From positions 145,433 to 209,432 of the forward strand of contig JAWDGP010007237.1 of assembly GCA_033675545.1 (NCBI GenBank): a stretch of DNA of 64,000 nt, given 5' to 3'. Position 1 is the first letter of the stretch. Every line of letters begins with the position of its first letter. Below are positions 39,401-50,704 of the stretch, in pieces. The translations under genes were made by a program, and so were the position numbers. Origin of the DNA: Elysia crispata (lineage: Eukaryota > Mollusca > Gastropoda > Plakobranchidae). The notes under the pieces are model-generated. The model did not search any database. It was not told the DNA's origin and saw only the letters and a program-made list of their open reading frames with translations.

Positions 39401-42400
39401 TCTACATTCAAAAATTTTTTTTTAAATAAGAGGGATTTAATATATAGTACTCAAATTTGTTTTATTTTAAATGTTTATTTTTTTTAATTTGCATGGCCAT
39501 ATTTCTTGTAAATTGATTAATTAGGAATTTCATGGTATATTTTTTTAAATTGCCCTGAAATGCTGACCTTTAACAATTGTAAACCTAAAAATAGCCCAGT
39601 TTGAGTCAGTTAATACTAAAAATTAATGTTAACCCTATGTCTGAACAATGTCATCTAATTAGTGTGTACATTTAATGAAATTTCTGAAATTATATTGCTT
39701 TTGGATTTTTTTACCGTCTATCTCGGAATTTGTTATGTCGTGAACATTTTTTTCTCATGCTTTAAAGAAATGATGAATTCTTTAATTTTTCTTGTGTGAG
39801 CCAGATTGCTACAGAATCTAAGTCTTCAAATTTAATGCAAAATTGTCATTTTGTTTGATGTTGGTATTCAGGTCTTATTTTTTTTTTCCCTAGGTATCTT
39901 GAAGATAGAACACGTATTTTAGGCCCAGAGCTTGCAGCAGCCCATTTCATTGTTGCAAGAGGGGGCGCTGTCAAATTTGTGGGTAGAGATCATTGGTTTG
40001 TGAAGGATGTCAAAGGCAACTACGCATTACCTAGGAAGAATGTTGACAACCTATTTGTTGAAGCCATTGATGCAAGTAATGTCACCAACATTACATATGT
40101 TGCATTTGATATATTTGGTAAGTAAGAATTTTTTAATTATTTACAGTGATGACCTTCCAGTGACAATTTGATATTGGGCATGGTGAAATTTGCCAGAAAG
40201 AAAATTCAGCCCAACTATATAATTTTGATCATGGGTATATATACAAATATAATATATGTCTTGTGGAAAAACTATAAGGGCTTAATTTATTTAAATACAT
40301 ATTTTTAAAGTTTACATCTTTTATTTTTTTAATTATTATCATTAGAATTTAGAGACTTAAATTTCTTTATTAGATCATGGAAATAAGCAGATGATATGTT
40401 TTTTAGGAGTTTATCCCAGCTACCTGGTAGATAATTGTTATTGAAAATTCTTCTCAGTGTTACTTTTCAATTAGAAGCAGTTGGCTAAACTTTTAGATGC
40501 ACAATCGAGCACTGTTAAATCAAAAAGGTGTATTTTTAATTTAAAATACATAGCACGTGAATATGGTTTTTTCCCAAAGTCACCTTTTTTTTTTCTTGAA
40601 CTCAATAACTGTTAATGTGTTTCAAACAAAATGAGTTGAGAAAAAGGATTATTTCACAATCTTTAAAATTTTGAATTAACAGTGTTTAATATTACCTAAA
40701 AGTAGATGAGGAATAAAAGAACATGTTTGATGATAATGATTGATTTTTTTGCTTTTTTTAGTACATGTAGTCTTTTTAAAGCAAATTTAAGCTTTCTGAG
40801 GTTAACAGTATTAGTGAAACTACAGCTTCAAATTACCTGCATGGACTCTTGAGTGTAACAAAAATGCTGATCACAGCAGTAAGCCTAGAACAGTCAGCAC
40901 AACCTTTACAGTTAAGCTTTTACAGACAAGTCAATTGGCATACTATTATATCTCCTGTTAAATTGAATTTGATTTTGATTTTGGAACCAGTGCGTCATTT
41001 ACCATTGGATTGATTTTATCCTCTTCTATGTTGAGTCCAGACAAGGGCATGGCAGCTGGGCCGAAGAGCAATGTTTTCTCACTTTTGGTATTAAAACATG
41101 CAGAAGACAAAGCTTCCATTTTTTTTTTACTGCTTATATTATGTGTGTACAAATGATGTTGCATATGCATGGGTGGAAGAGTGTCAGCTGTGGCTGGCAT
41201 TGGAGAAAAAAAAAATTGTGCTGTACAATTTAAGATGTTTTTTTACAAAGTGATAATTAGTCTTCAGTTTGAGAGGGCCATTTAGTCTGCAGGTTTTTTG
41301 AGATTTTGTGGCCAAGAATTGAGAAGCCTGCAGGCTTTTTGAGATTTCATGCTTCCATCCATGCATATCCAGATCTTTTGTGGACTACACTCTGCCTTTG
41401 ACCCTAATAATGTAAAAATCTTTTAAAAATTTTAATAATAGAAAGAGAGGAATTTTTTTACTGTTATTCTTTTATTTACCATCTATTTAGCTTTCTTCTT
41501 TCTTATAATCTTCACTGTTTTATTGAGCTAAGTTTAGTTCCCCTAAAAATCAAACGTTTTATGGTGTGCTTATAGTTTGTTTTGTTTTTTTTATCAGAGC
41601 CTTTGGAAAAAGTCCGCTTCTTAAGGTTCAAAAACTGTCGATATTTTGATGACTGGTGCCTCGCACGTCTTCAGCGCTTGAAAGAATCTTTGGAATTTCT
41701 TGATATAGAAAACTGTGAGAAAGTAACAGATAATGGATTGTCCTCTCTGCATTGTTTAAAGTAAGTTAAAACTACATGTTGAATGAAATGGAATTGAGTA
41801 AAATGTTTTCTTTTCCCTCACTTTTTCTTTGACCTTAAATTCTCCATAGATTTTGTTGTCTTTTATGTTAATCTGTTAACATTATCCTTTTCTGTCATTA
41901 TATTTATAGAGAGAAAGATGAGTTGGATATACAGAGCAAGTTACACATATAATATTCACTGTCAATCGATGAGGTGTCATGACCGAAACATGGTTGAATA
42001 AGTTTTCTGATTACAGATTGGAAATTACAAAAATTCTATTATAAAATTCTCTAAATTTTACATCATGATTTACTGAATCTTTGCTTTGATATAGGTAGGT
42101 GTAGACTCTCTTTTGTCAATTTGTGATTAGAGGAAGGGGAGAAAAGATAAAAAAAAAACCTAAAATAACTGATAAAGAGAGAAATACATTTTACTTACTT
42201 GCCTGTCACCTTTGCCTCCTCCTCCTTCTCTTCCCCCTTCTCTGTAAATGTATATAACCTTCTGCATTATAAAATAGGGTGTGTAAGTGTTATTTTTTTT
42301 ATTTTTTCAAGAAAACCATTGTGAGACTTATTAATAAAGGAGACTTTCTGAAACTTCAATATTGTCAAGGAAAGAAATTATAAAAGTTGCTGGGTTAGAA

Positions 42401-42845
42401 TCAATTAATTAAAGCTCCAATTATTAATATAAAATTTTTGTGGCCTATATTGTGCTATTCATTTTTATAGCTTTAACTCTTGAGCAGGTGAACAGAAAGA
42501 AAGTATATTGTGTTAGTATTCTCTCCCTTTTTCTTTCTCTTTGTGCCCATCAGGAAACTCCAAGGTCTGCGTCTGTCAAATCTTCCAGGAGTGAAGCACT
42601 TAGGTTTACTGACTTTGAAGCTAGAGGAGCACTTCCCAGACCTGAAGATTCTTGGTGTCACTGAGGAAGATCTGAAGCCCCCTGCTTGGCAACACCGAGG
42701 AGAAGGAAGGCTTGTGCGGGCCCTCTTGGGATACTTTGATCAAGACACAGATCCAGATAAGTTTGGAAAAGCTGATGAAACACCACTGGAAACTTGTGAA
42801 GATGATTGGTACATTTATAATCGTCGCGTTCTGAAAGCAGAATAA
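36452..42845 (+). CDS. DMAC2: DMAC2: complex I distal membrane-arm assembly factor (ATP5SL)
   Basis: DMAC2 helps build the distal membrane arm of respiratory complex I in the mitochondrial inner membrane (family knowledge). Exons: 36452-36481 (ATG, ten codons), probable microexon 36856-36865, 38289-38691, 39894-40117, 41598-41760, 42554-42845 (TAA). Together 1122 nt, 373 residues. Without the 10-nt exon the first and second large exons are out of frame. With it the N-terminus MANNARVLLKASSSHSWVRS is basic, serine-rich and free of acidic residues, as expected for mitochondrial import. Diagnostic segments: LGPELAAAHFIVARGGAVKF, RYFDDWCLARL and LDIENCEKVTDNGLSSLHCL (LRR-like). The C-terminal extension (about 75 residues, acidic) after the repeats is longer than in DMAC2L. 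The exon 38289-42845 core is secure; the first two exons are less so. Confidence 0.88.
36856..36865 (+). other. DMAC2: Candidate 10-nt microexon of DMAC2
   Basis: A strong acceptor (TTCTTTCTCCAG) ends at 36855. Exon 1 ends in phase 0 and the 38289 exon begins with the last two bases of a codon, so an exon of length 1 mod 3 is needed between them. The sequence GCCTCGTCCA followed by GTGCAT supplies it. The next in-frame codon but one after this donor is TAG, so no longer exon from this acceptor stays open. The donor GTGCAT is weak. Another exon elsewhere in 36482-38288 remains possible. Confidence 0.45.
39059..39140 (+). repeat. Paired-hairpin element B (TTAAC-start, CCCGTG stems)
   Basis: Starts TTAACTCACTG. 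Twenty nt after the start of TTAAC is a 17-nt hairpin at 39079-39095 (CCCGTG, loop CGTTA, CATGGG, one G-T pair). A second 17-nt hairpin at 39122-39138 (CCCGTG, loop CAGCA, CACGGG) lies within an 8-bp perfect stem (ATCCCGTG/CACGGGAT). It matches the plan of the element at 17540 but uses different stem bases. It lies in a DMAC2 intron. Family unknown. Confidence 0.5.
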
Positions 42846-43676
42846 GTTCTCACATTTACTTGTTTGTTTTTTAATTCTAATAATAGACTTAAACTTATTT
42901 AGAAAGGATGAATAGTCCCATAGTTATGATGTAACAGTCAGCAAGATGCACATTCTATAAAATTGGTCATGACAGTAGTCAAACCTCTGTTTATAAGATA
43001 ATTACTCTTTTTGCACCAATCAGTAAATCCAAGAATATGAATATGATCTGTAACTTTGTTTATTGAAACATTTTTAAATAATCTAAATTCTTGGAAATGG
43101 CATGAAGGAAAGGTCTGCTTGCAGACAAATATTGAGTGGCTGTGCTTGTTGAATTTGAAATAATGATTAAAATGTTATTGAACACTTATTGCTCTTTTTT
43201 TTCATCTTTCTTGGTTATTATTGTATTGTTTGCCATGAAATATTCCCTCTGGAAATCTAGCTTATTTACACTTGCTTTATTCAACTTTTAATTATAATTG
43301 CTTAAATTGGAAGTAACAAACTGTGTAACCAAAAACTCACCATAGTTAGAGAAATCAATTCTAAGAGCTCAGTTTGCTGCTGTACCCATAACAAGACATC
43401 TAAAGATCTTAATGCTATGCTTTTTTTAATAAGAGTTTAGAAAAAGTCAAAAGTGTGGACATTGGTCTTCTATATAAAAGTTGCCAATGGGCAGTTTTGG
43501 GAAGGACCCAAATTATTTATTCTATTAGATAACCAAAGATTACAAAGAACATATTTTGACGAAAACTCTTGCAACACTTTTTAAATGCTTTAGAAAGGAA
43601 TAGTGATTAGAGATGTACAGAAGGGTATTCCAATGCTAACACTGGTGACTCCTACTGTGCTATTATAGTACTAATT

Positions 43677-43682
43677 AATAAA
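43677..43682 (+). terminator. Candidate poly(A) signal of DMAC2
   Basis: AATAAA about 830 nt after the DMAC2 stop codon, just before the LINE remnant. It is plausible, but nothing beyond the hexamer supports it. Confidence 0.3.
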
Positions 43683-43783
43683 GTGAATGAAAAATAAGAT
43701 GAAATTATCATTATCAGTTTCTGAGTATCTTGAAAAAAAATTTTTACTTCCCTTTACCCAAGAATTATAACTCAAACAATCAT

Positions 43784-44115
43784 TCAGTTGCCATACTCTT
43801 TAGCCCAGGCAATCATGACCTTCTACTCATCTCTATCCCTCATCGCTTTCAGTGCTTGTTATTCTTCCTACTTTGAGCAGCTTTGTTAGTCTATCAAACA
43901 TCTTTTCGCAATGTTTTCCTCTGCTGCATTTTCTCTCGATCATTCTAGTTGTCACAAGATGTTCTAGTTTCTCTCTTCTTGTAACATGGTTTAATTTGAC
44001 TTCTTTGCAGTTCATATTTGTAGCATTCTCCAAAGGAACATTTCTGTCGACTCCAGATTCATTTGCACCTGTTTTTTTTAGATTATCCACGCCTCGCATC
44101 CATACATTATGATGA
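43784..44115 (-). pseudogene. LINE (non-LTR) reverse transcriptase C-terminal remnant
   Basis: On the minus strand, pieces in shifted frames match the C-terminal end of endonuclease/reverse-transcriptase proteins. In order: YGCEAW near 44,100, then LKKTGANES, then HVTRREKLEHLVTTRMIER, then CSRGKHCEKMFDRLTKLLKVGR, then in another frame AMRDRDE-stop-KVMIAWAKEYGN ending at TGA 43786-43784. At least two frameshifts and one stop interrupt it. Only about 330 bp of the 3' end is left, as usual for 5'-truncated LINE insertions. The clade cannot be fixed from this piece. Confidence 0.75.
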
Positions 44116-45359
44116 AACACAAATTGAAAAAATTATAAAGCGTACAAGAAATAAGATCAATTTTGCTATGTGTGCATGGCATTTTGTTTTTTTTTGCTTA
44201 AAAGTATGTGTAATTAAAAAGTTTTATTTATTTCAATTCACAACAGCTTTCAATTTGGCAGGTTACTTGACTTAGAAATGTCATAGAATATTTAAAGCCA
44301 GCTCACGGCTCTTCAAACAAGGAGTCTTCTTGTACGGGTGTCAGTCCCAACCCTTTTTTGCTTTCATGCCCTAACTGAGCATACCTGTTTAGATTTAGTA
44401 TTTCTTTTAGCTTAACAAATTCATAAAACTGAGGTGTAATTTTCAAAATGTTTATGATGCTATAACTTAATGTAAGAATTGACATTTAAACAGGTAAAAA
44501 AATAGTTTAAATTAATGAAAAATTTCTTGTTTCTGCAACAACTATTATTATGAGCAATATAATTTATTTACATACAATTTGGAAGCTATATCAAAGAATA
44601 TGACTCAGTGCTCTAAGAAGATACAATTATTTGAATTAATGTAGGCTTTTATATTGTTTTTGACACTCGTAACAATTACATGTGTTCTATTATTTTTTAT
44701 AAATTGCACTTAGATTTTTTATCATCACAAATACATGTACAAACTTTTTCCCAAATATACCTTGTTATTTAAATATCTATTTTTTCTGTATTGTAGTTTT
44801 CAGCTTGTCAAATGCCAACTTGCATTTTACTTCTTCTACCTTTGACACCTTATGATTGCAAGGGGTTCTTTTGTCTTTAACGACATCTTGAACATTTTTT
44901 TTCTTTACATTATATTTGTTTCTTAAAATATCACACAGCCTGTAAAGAGAATGTGGTTTTTATGATGTTGGCATGTGAAAAAACACTAACTCACTTACAT
45001 CTGGGCTATTTTTAGTGCATCAAGCCTTTCAAAAAAATTTCCCACAGAAAGCTATCCATTCAATCAACAGCTTTCTTAACATATACAACAATATGTAATT
45101 TTAAACTTGTTAAAAAAATTTACAGAAAGCATACATGTTTATTTGTTCAATATTTTTTTTTTTTAGAACTCCAAGATGGATTTTAGAAAACTTACAAGTA
45201 TTTTTTTTAATCATCTTGCTTTAGAGCCAGGCTACTTGGGCTCTTTCCTTTGTTTTTTTGCTTGGATTTAGGTCTAGACTGTGAAGTAACTGGCTGTCAG
45301 TTTGGGTATCTGAGGTAGATCTAGATCTCGTACTAGTTGTCTTTGAGTATTTTCACAAG
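44116..45359. other. Intergenic, no feature recognised
   Basis: AT-rich sequence between the LINE remnant and the mariner element. No exon or RNA gene was recognised. It may hold further unrecognised parts of the LINE. Confidence 0.4.
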
Positions 45360-45361
45360 TA

Positions 45362-46731
45362 CGAGGGCATATTGAAAAGTTCTGCCTCCAACGCCATAAT
45401 GTATCGGGTTTTCAATTTAGAATCTTCTAGTTTGGCATCAATACTCACAAACCCTTTGTCTACATGTGTGCAAAATTGCATCTGCGTATGACGTCATTTG
45501 AGCTCAAAATGTGGCGCGTCATCAAGCTTGGTGGTGTCACGTGGTCAGAGGAAAGAAAAATGGCGTCTTCCATGGATCTACGCTTAAAACAAAGGGCTGT
45601 GATTGAATTTCTGACTGCAGAAGGCTGTAGTCCTATAGAAATCTTTTATCGTATGAAAGCCGTGTATGGTGAAATGTGTTTAGATGTAAGTACTGTGAGA
45701 TGATGGACACGGCGTTCAAGGGAAGAGAATCCCAGTGAATCAACTGTTCATGATCAAGCCCGTACTGGTCGACCATAGTCAGCGTCAGACTCTAAGCACC
45801 AATCTCGTGTTGATCAGTTGATTCGTGAAAATCGCCGCGTCAAGCAGATTGACATTAGTATTGAAATAGGGATTTCTCAAGAGAGGGTCCACCACATCAT
45901 CACAAATCTCCTAGGATACAGGAAAGTTTCTGCTCGATGGGTCCCAAGAATGCTGACGCCTCAGATAAAGCTGCAAAGAGTGCAAATCTGTAGAGAACTG
46001 TTGGCAAAATTTGATGAGGATGGTGAAGACTTCCTCCGTCAAATTGTCACTGGGGATGAATCCTGGGTTCATCATTATGATCTTGAATCGAAGCAACAGT
46101 CGAAGGAGTATAGACACAAAACGTCACCATCTCCAAAAAAATTCAAAGTGTTTTCTTCCGCACGGAAGGTGCTTCTCACGATCTTTTGGGACGGTGAGGG
46201 TGTGGTTCACACAGAATTTTTGGAACAAGGCAACACCGTGAATTCTACGAAATGTGAACACACTGGAGAAACTGAAAGCGAGGTTGCGACGGGTAAGGAG
46301 TGAGAAAGTTTCCATCATCCATCACGACAACGCTCGCCCTCACACGTTTGGAAACTCGCACGGCTTTAGATCGTTTAGGCCTCCGGACATTACCGCAACC
46401 GCCTTATAGCCCAGATCTTGCTCCGAGCGATTTCTTCCTTTTTCCAAAACTCAAGGATTACCTCAAGGGCAACCGTTACGAGACAGACGAAGATGTGAAG
46501 AATGCTGTTCTTTCTTGGTGCAGAGACAAGACTGCTGACTTCTTCGCTGACGGCATCCAACAGGTCGTCCGTCGGTGGCGGCTCTGTATCGAACGGGACG
46601 GTGATTATGTTGAAAAATATGTCATCTGGTGCTAAATAAAATGACCTTTCATTTGGTGTAAGTATCATTTGTTTGTCTTCATTATTTCCAAAGTTATGGA
46701 CTTGGAGGCAAAACTTATCAATATGCCCTCG
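45362..46731 (+). mobile_element. Mariner (Tc1/mariner) transposon, 1370 bp, decayed
   Basis: Terminal inverted repeats begin CGAGGGCATATTGA at both ends (45362-45397 and 46696-46731, about 36 bp with a few mismatches). TA dinucleotides flank the element at 45360-45361 and 46732-46733, the standard mariner target-site duplication. It encloses one broken transposase gene. It sits between the 3' ends of DMAC2 and PRPF39. Confidence 0.95.
45560..46635 (+). pseudogene. Mariner transposase pseudogene
   Basis: DDE/D transposase related to mariner. The reading frame from ATG 45560 is interrupted by TGA at 45701-45703 and TAG at 45776-45778, then loses frame near 46,256 and again between 46,329 and 46,413. 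Landmarks: N-terminal helix-turn-helix region (EFLTAEGCSPIEIFYRMKAV), first catalytic Asp in TGDESWVHHYDLESKQQSKE, second Asp in HDNARPHT (codon 46326-46328), third Asp in PYSPDLAPSDFFLFPKL (codon 46414-46416), C-terminal GDYVEKY. The two last Asp codons are 85 nt apart, against 102 for a D34D spacing, which suggests a 17-nt deletion. It cannot make an active enzyme. Confidence 0.93.
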
Positions 46732-46733
46732 TA

Positions 46734-47917
46734 TTTCGAGTCACAGTCCCATATATTAAATTTTCTCTTCAGATCCACTTGATCCACGATTTATGATCTA
46801 AAAATATTACTTCTTTCATGTTATTTTTTTTATATTACAAGTCGTTTTAGCATAGGCTAGGGTGATTTTTAGTTTCAGAGACAAGTTTGAATTAGGTACC
46901 CCTTCTCAAGTAAACATGTACTTATAACAAAGTTATTGTCCAATTATGCTGAAACCTGAAATTAAATTTAAAGGTTTGGCAATCATTGGCAACAGTTATT
47001 ATATATAGCCGTCCTCAGTGCTACCATTACTAACTCTAGTTACTGTGCACCATTTCATTACTCACTGCCCCCACCACATTTGCTCGCAGAATTCTTACAT
47101 GGTATAATGCTCAGAGGTAAGCCTTCATCAATGGAAAATGACTTTTTTGTCTAACATGATTGGTTAAGGTTCAGAAAATAGTAACCAATCAAGTTCTTTT
47201 TTGTCATAGGTTAGGGGGATGCTATGGAGTTAAGTTTGATCTATACAGTGAGGGCTAGGCTTGTTAGGTAGAAAGAGTGGGCTGTTAGTAGGGTAGTGCT
47301 TCTTGCTTTAAGTATAGTATGTGCCCACATTGCGTTGTCTCATTGCCAAGTTCCAAAAGACTGTTACACGTACTGTGTTAGTATCTTGCTTGGCTTTCAG
47401 ACCTGTGACTAGCATCATGCTGATCACCGATGTAACAGTATAATACTATTAACGTTGCCAAATATAGCAAAGTTTGGGTGTATGTTTGTGTTGATTACAT
47501 CTGAAGAAAAGTATAATGATATTGGGTCATTTCATAGGACTGTTTGATCTTTGGGCTATTGCATGGCAAAGGTGCCAATTGAATGATGATTGTGCATCAG
47601 CTCAGACCCTGTAATCCTCAGTATCTCTGCACTCTAGCTTACTCAACTTTAGTTCAAAGCTTTTCATTATTTGAACTTGGATTTTCTCAACATGGAGAGC
47701 AGAGAAAGAATTCAAATTGTTGATCTTAGAGATGCCCCCAGATACTTTCTCAACTCAATGCTGATGATGGATCATGGAGTCTCATTAACTCCATTTATAC
47801 ACATGTACCATGCAGTCAGAGGGGAAAGATTCTAACTTTTATACCTCTCTTGCTCTCAACCTGCATCTCTCTATCACTCTATCTTCATTTCTATATGTCA
47901 GTCTGCAATCCACTCAG
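46734..47917. other. Intergenic, no feature recognised
   Basis: No coding similarity, RNA gene or clear repeat was seen. Base composition is slightly GC-richer than the introns. Confidence 0.4.
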
Positions 47918-47919
47918 TA

Positions 47920-48122
47920 AAAACCACCATACACACCGTGGTTGCGCGAGGCAAAGGGGTCAGATTTCACGAGTCCAGCGATGAGCCACTGTAAGTGGGA
48001 AAAACACATGAAAAACCCGTGAATGGAGGGTGTGTGTGGTATGTAAAAACAGTGCAGAATGCCTTGCCTTGCACATATATCTTGTGCAATGCCTAGCATC
48101 CCCTAGTGTGTATGGTGGGTCT
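47920..48122. mobile_element. Probable 203-bp MITE flanked by TA
   Basis: The ends are inverted repeats of 17 bp with 15 matches (left AAAACCACCATACACAC, right as reverse complement AGACCCACCATACACAC). TA flanks both sides (47918-47919, 48123-48124), fitting a Tc1/mariner-type non-autonomous element. It has no coding capacity. Near the right end is a perfect hairpin TTGCACA/TGTGCAA. Confidence 0.6.
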
Positions 48123-48124
48123 TA

Positions 48125-49734
48125 GAATGTTTGTCTTTAACTCTTTCTAATTTCTCTCTCTCTCTCACATTTATATTTTTATGCATTCCAATTCTATTAA
48201 TGACACACATTGTTTATTTATAAGGCAAAAAAACATTGGTTTTTTATTCAAGCAACAAAACCATGTAAACAATAAAAAATACATAATTGAAAGATAATAA
48301 TCTTTTACAGTAACAGGATCAATCATTAAATTTAACAAGTACTTTTAACCGAAACTAGTGAAAGCCCGTTATATCAGCTTTCAAAATATGTATACTTTTA
48401 TGGAGTTCCATGATTGTAGAAGGAATATGAGCAATTTTTTTATTGCTAAGCTTAAATCCCGCATCACTGCTGAACAAGACCCAAAGTTTGTAAACACGAG
48501 CTGCCACGATGTCATGCTCAATGTGTTCACTTCCATCTGACCTTCTTAAAGCTTTGGGGCTAATTACATATACAGACCAGTCTGGTCATTTCGAAATCAT
48601 TCGGATAAAACAAGGACTTCAAATTAACAGGATACTTAGAGAAAGAGAGTAAAAAAAATTATGTAAGATCAAGTATGTCGCACTGGTGTCTGCAGGGATC
48701 GAGGGGTGACTACAATGGCCCATTTAATTTCCGATTACTTTTCTTGATTTGAGAAGCCATAAAAAGAGGCTTCTTGAAGAATGACAATATTAATAAAAAA
48801 AATAAAGCCCACAAGTGAAAAAAAGCCAGGTCCAGATAGTTCTAGAGTAAGTAATGACAGGCAGACGCACAGCTCTACACCGTTATAATGATGTCATATA
48901 GAGCTTTGTTTAAGCAGGCTACATCGCACATGCTGACCACGTGTAGAGTTCAATCACCTCATGTGGCACCGACACTTCATTCCTCTTCCAGTCTATGAAG
49001 CATTCACACCTGGTCATTGGGCCTAACCCCCTTTTCCTTCTCTTAGCCTTACTGCAGACTCTAGCGGAACACACTCGCATACATACACCAGAATCGCTTG
49101 CCACACAGAACAAAGCACTATTTTCTCTGATTTACAAGCCAAGAAAAGTGCTTTCAGAATTTAAAAAAAAATGGCAAGATGGCTTAGAATTAACCTGATC
49201 CTTATTTCAAACTTCGATCTAACCGATATTTTTTTATAAAGCTTAAACTTAAAGAGAGAAATATTTGGCAAAAATTAAACGAATTTGAAATAGCTAAAAA
49301 TTCGCACTATCCGGATTTGAAGAATTTGAGCTCGACTGTTCTTAAGCACAAATGACACTCGAACAGTTATATCAAACATTTACATTCTAATCAGAAGAAA
49401 TACAAGCTAAATGGTGTTTTCTTTTATTCTTAACACTTTGAAATATTTTATTAAAAGGTTATTTGATTCATATAGTTCTGTAGCAAATGTACATGCTTTA
49501 ATCTTTTGTAGAATAAACACTGAGATTGAAGGTTTATTTTTTGCATTTGCCTAGATTTAGGTTTAGGATATTTGAAATTATTCTTTCCTAGAAAAAAAAT
49601 TCAAAGCTATTTATAACCCTAGACTTTATGTATTGATGCTAGGAAGAATGTGATGATGTACAAATTTGTGTAAGGCTCAGTTATGCCCATTATAAATAAT
49701 TAATGAGGAATAGATATCATAAATCTTAAGAAAT
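48125..49734. other. Intergenic, no feature recognised
   Basis: No exon or RNA gene was recognised. A small perfect inverted repeat, AGAAGCC/GGCTTCT, lies near 48,750-48,773. The short open frames here show no family likeness. Confidence 0.35.
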
Positions 49735-50134
49735 GTGAGGTGGCCTGCAATTTTCAGGCTCAATGACTAGTTTGGACAAATTACGATTTACATATTTTTT
49801 GAAAGCCCAACCAATTCCCTCCATAAAAGTTAAAATTTTTAGAATATATTAGTATTTGGCTGCGATATGACCAAAAACTTTTTGGCTGGGGAATGAGAAA
49901 CTGAGAAAAACTAGTTTAAAGTTAGGAAAAGTTTTCATGCAGAGTTGCAGTTATCTTCACAAAAACACCATAAAGCATATTTAAAGTTTCTTTTGGGCTT
50001 TGACACTTTTTGACAAAATAGAAAAATGGTTGATAGTTCATACAAAGCCTTGAACAATTGATTTTTATGCTTGAAGCCCAATAGCTCGAAACAGTAATTT
50101 CCGACATGACCCTGAAAATTCTGGGCCACCTCAC
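49735..50134. mobile_element. 400-bp terminal-inverted-repeat element, family unknown
   Basis: The 28-bp ends match in 24 positions when inverted: left starts GTGAGGTGGCCTGCAATTTT, right (reverse complement) starts GTGAGGTGGCCCAGAATTTT, both followed by CAGG. The direct repeat AAAT lies on each side (49731-49734, 50135-50138) and may be the target-site duplication. The inside is AT-rich without transposase. It lies about 570 nt beyond the PRPF39 stop codon, so it may be in that gene's 3' UTR. Confidence 0.6.
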
Positions 50135-50704
50135 AAATTTGAGTACCAGAAGAAAAAAAATTAGCTTACGTTATTCTAGATAGTTGAAAACTTAAAAGTA
50201 TAAATTTTTTATGAAACAATAAATCTTTAAATCATGACTCAGTATACCCATAATTAGAACAATTTTCATTTCATTCTTTCAAAGAAGTTTCTCTTTAAAT
50301 AGATTCAAAGTAAAGACATGTATTTCAATAGATTCTGTGCTACAAAACTATTACAATCATATAATAGATAGCTGAGGAGATGCGGAAAGTTTCGTTTTAC
50401 ACAATATTAATCCAGTATGTCCAGAGAAACCTGCAGCACAATAATGAATACCAATCATTATCTTAAGCACTGTCACTGACAATCTCTCTTAATAATATTA
50501 TTTGAGGTTAGAAAAATTCATATTTTGATCCAAGAATATGGTATTTACAATTCAGCTTTCCACATGACCACATATTCATATGTACAGTTATATAAACAAA
50601 CACTCTCTTTTCCAAAGGGTAAGTCCTTGGAGGATGGAGGAAAAAATGGCTTTCTTTCAGCTAAAATCCTATTGAATGTGTTGTGGATCCTGGTACATGT
50701 ATTT

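Noticed and set aside
41286..41350. Imperfect direct repeat CTGCAGG(T/C)TTTTTGAGATTT, two copies about 40 bp apart
   Set aside because: Short and intronic in DMAC2, with no sign of a mobile element.
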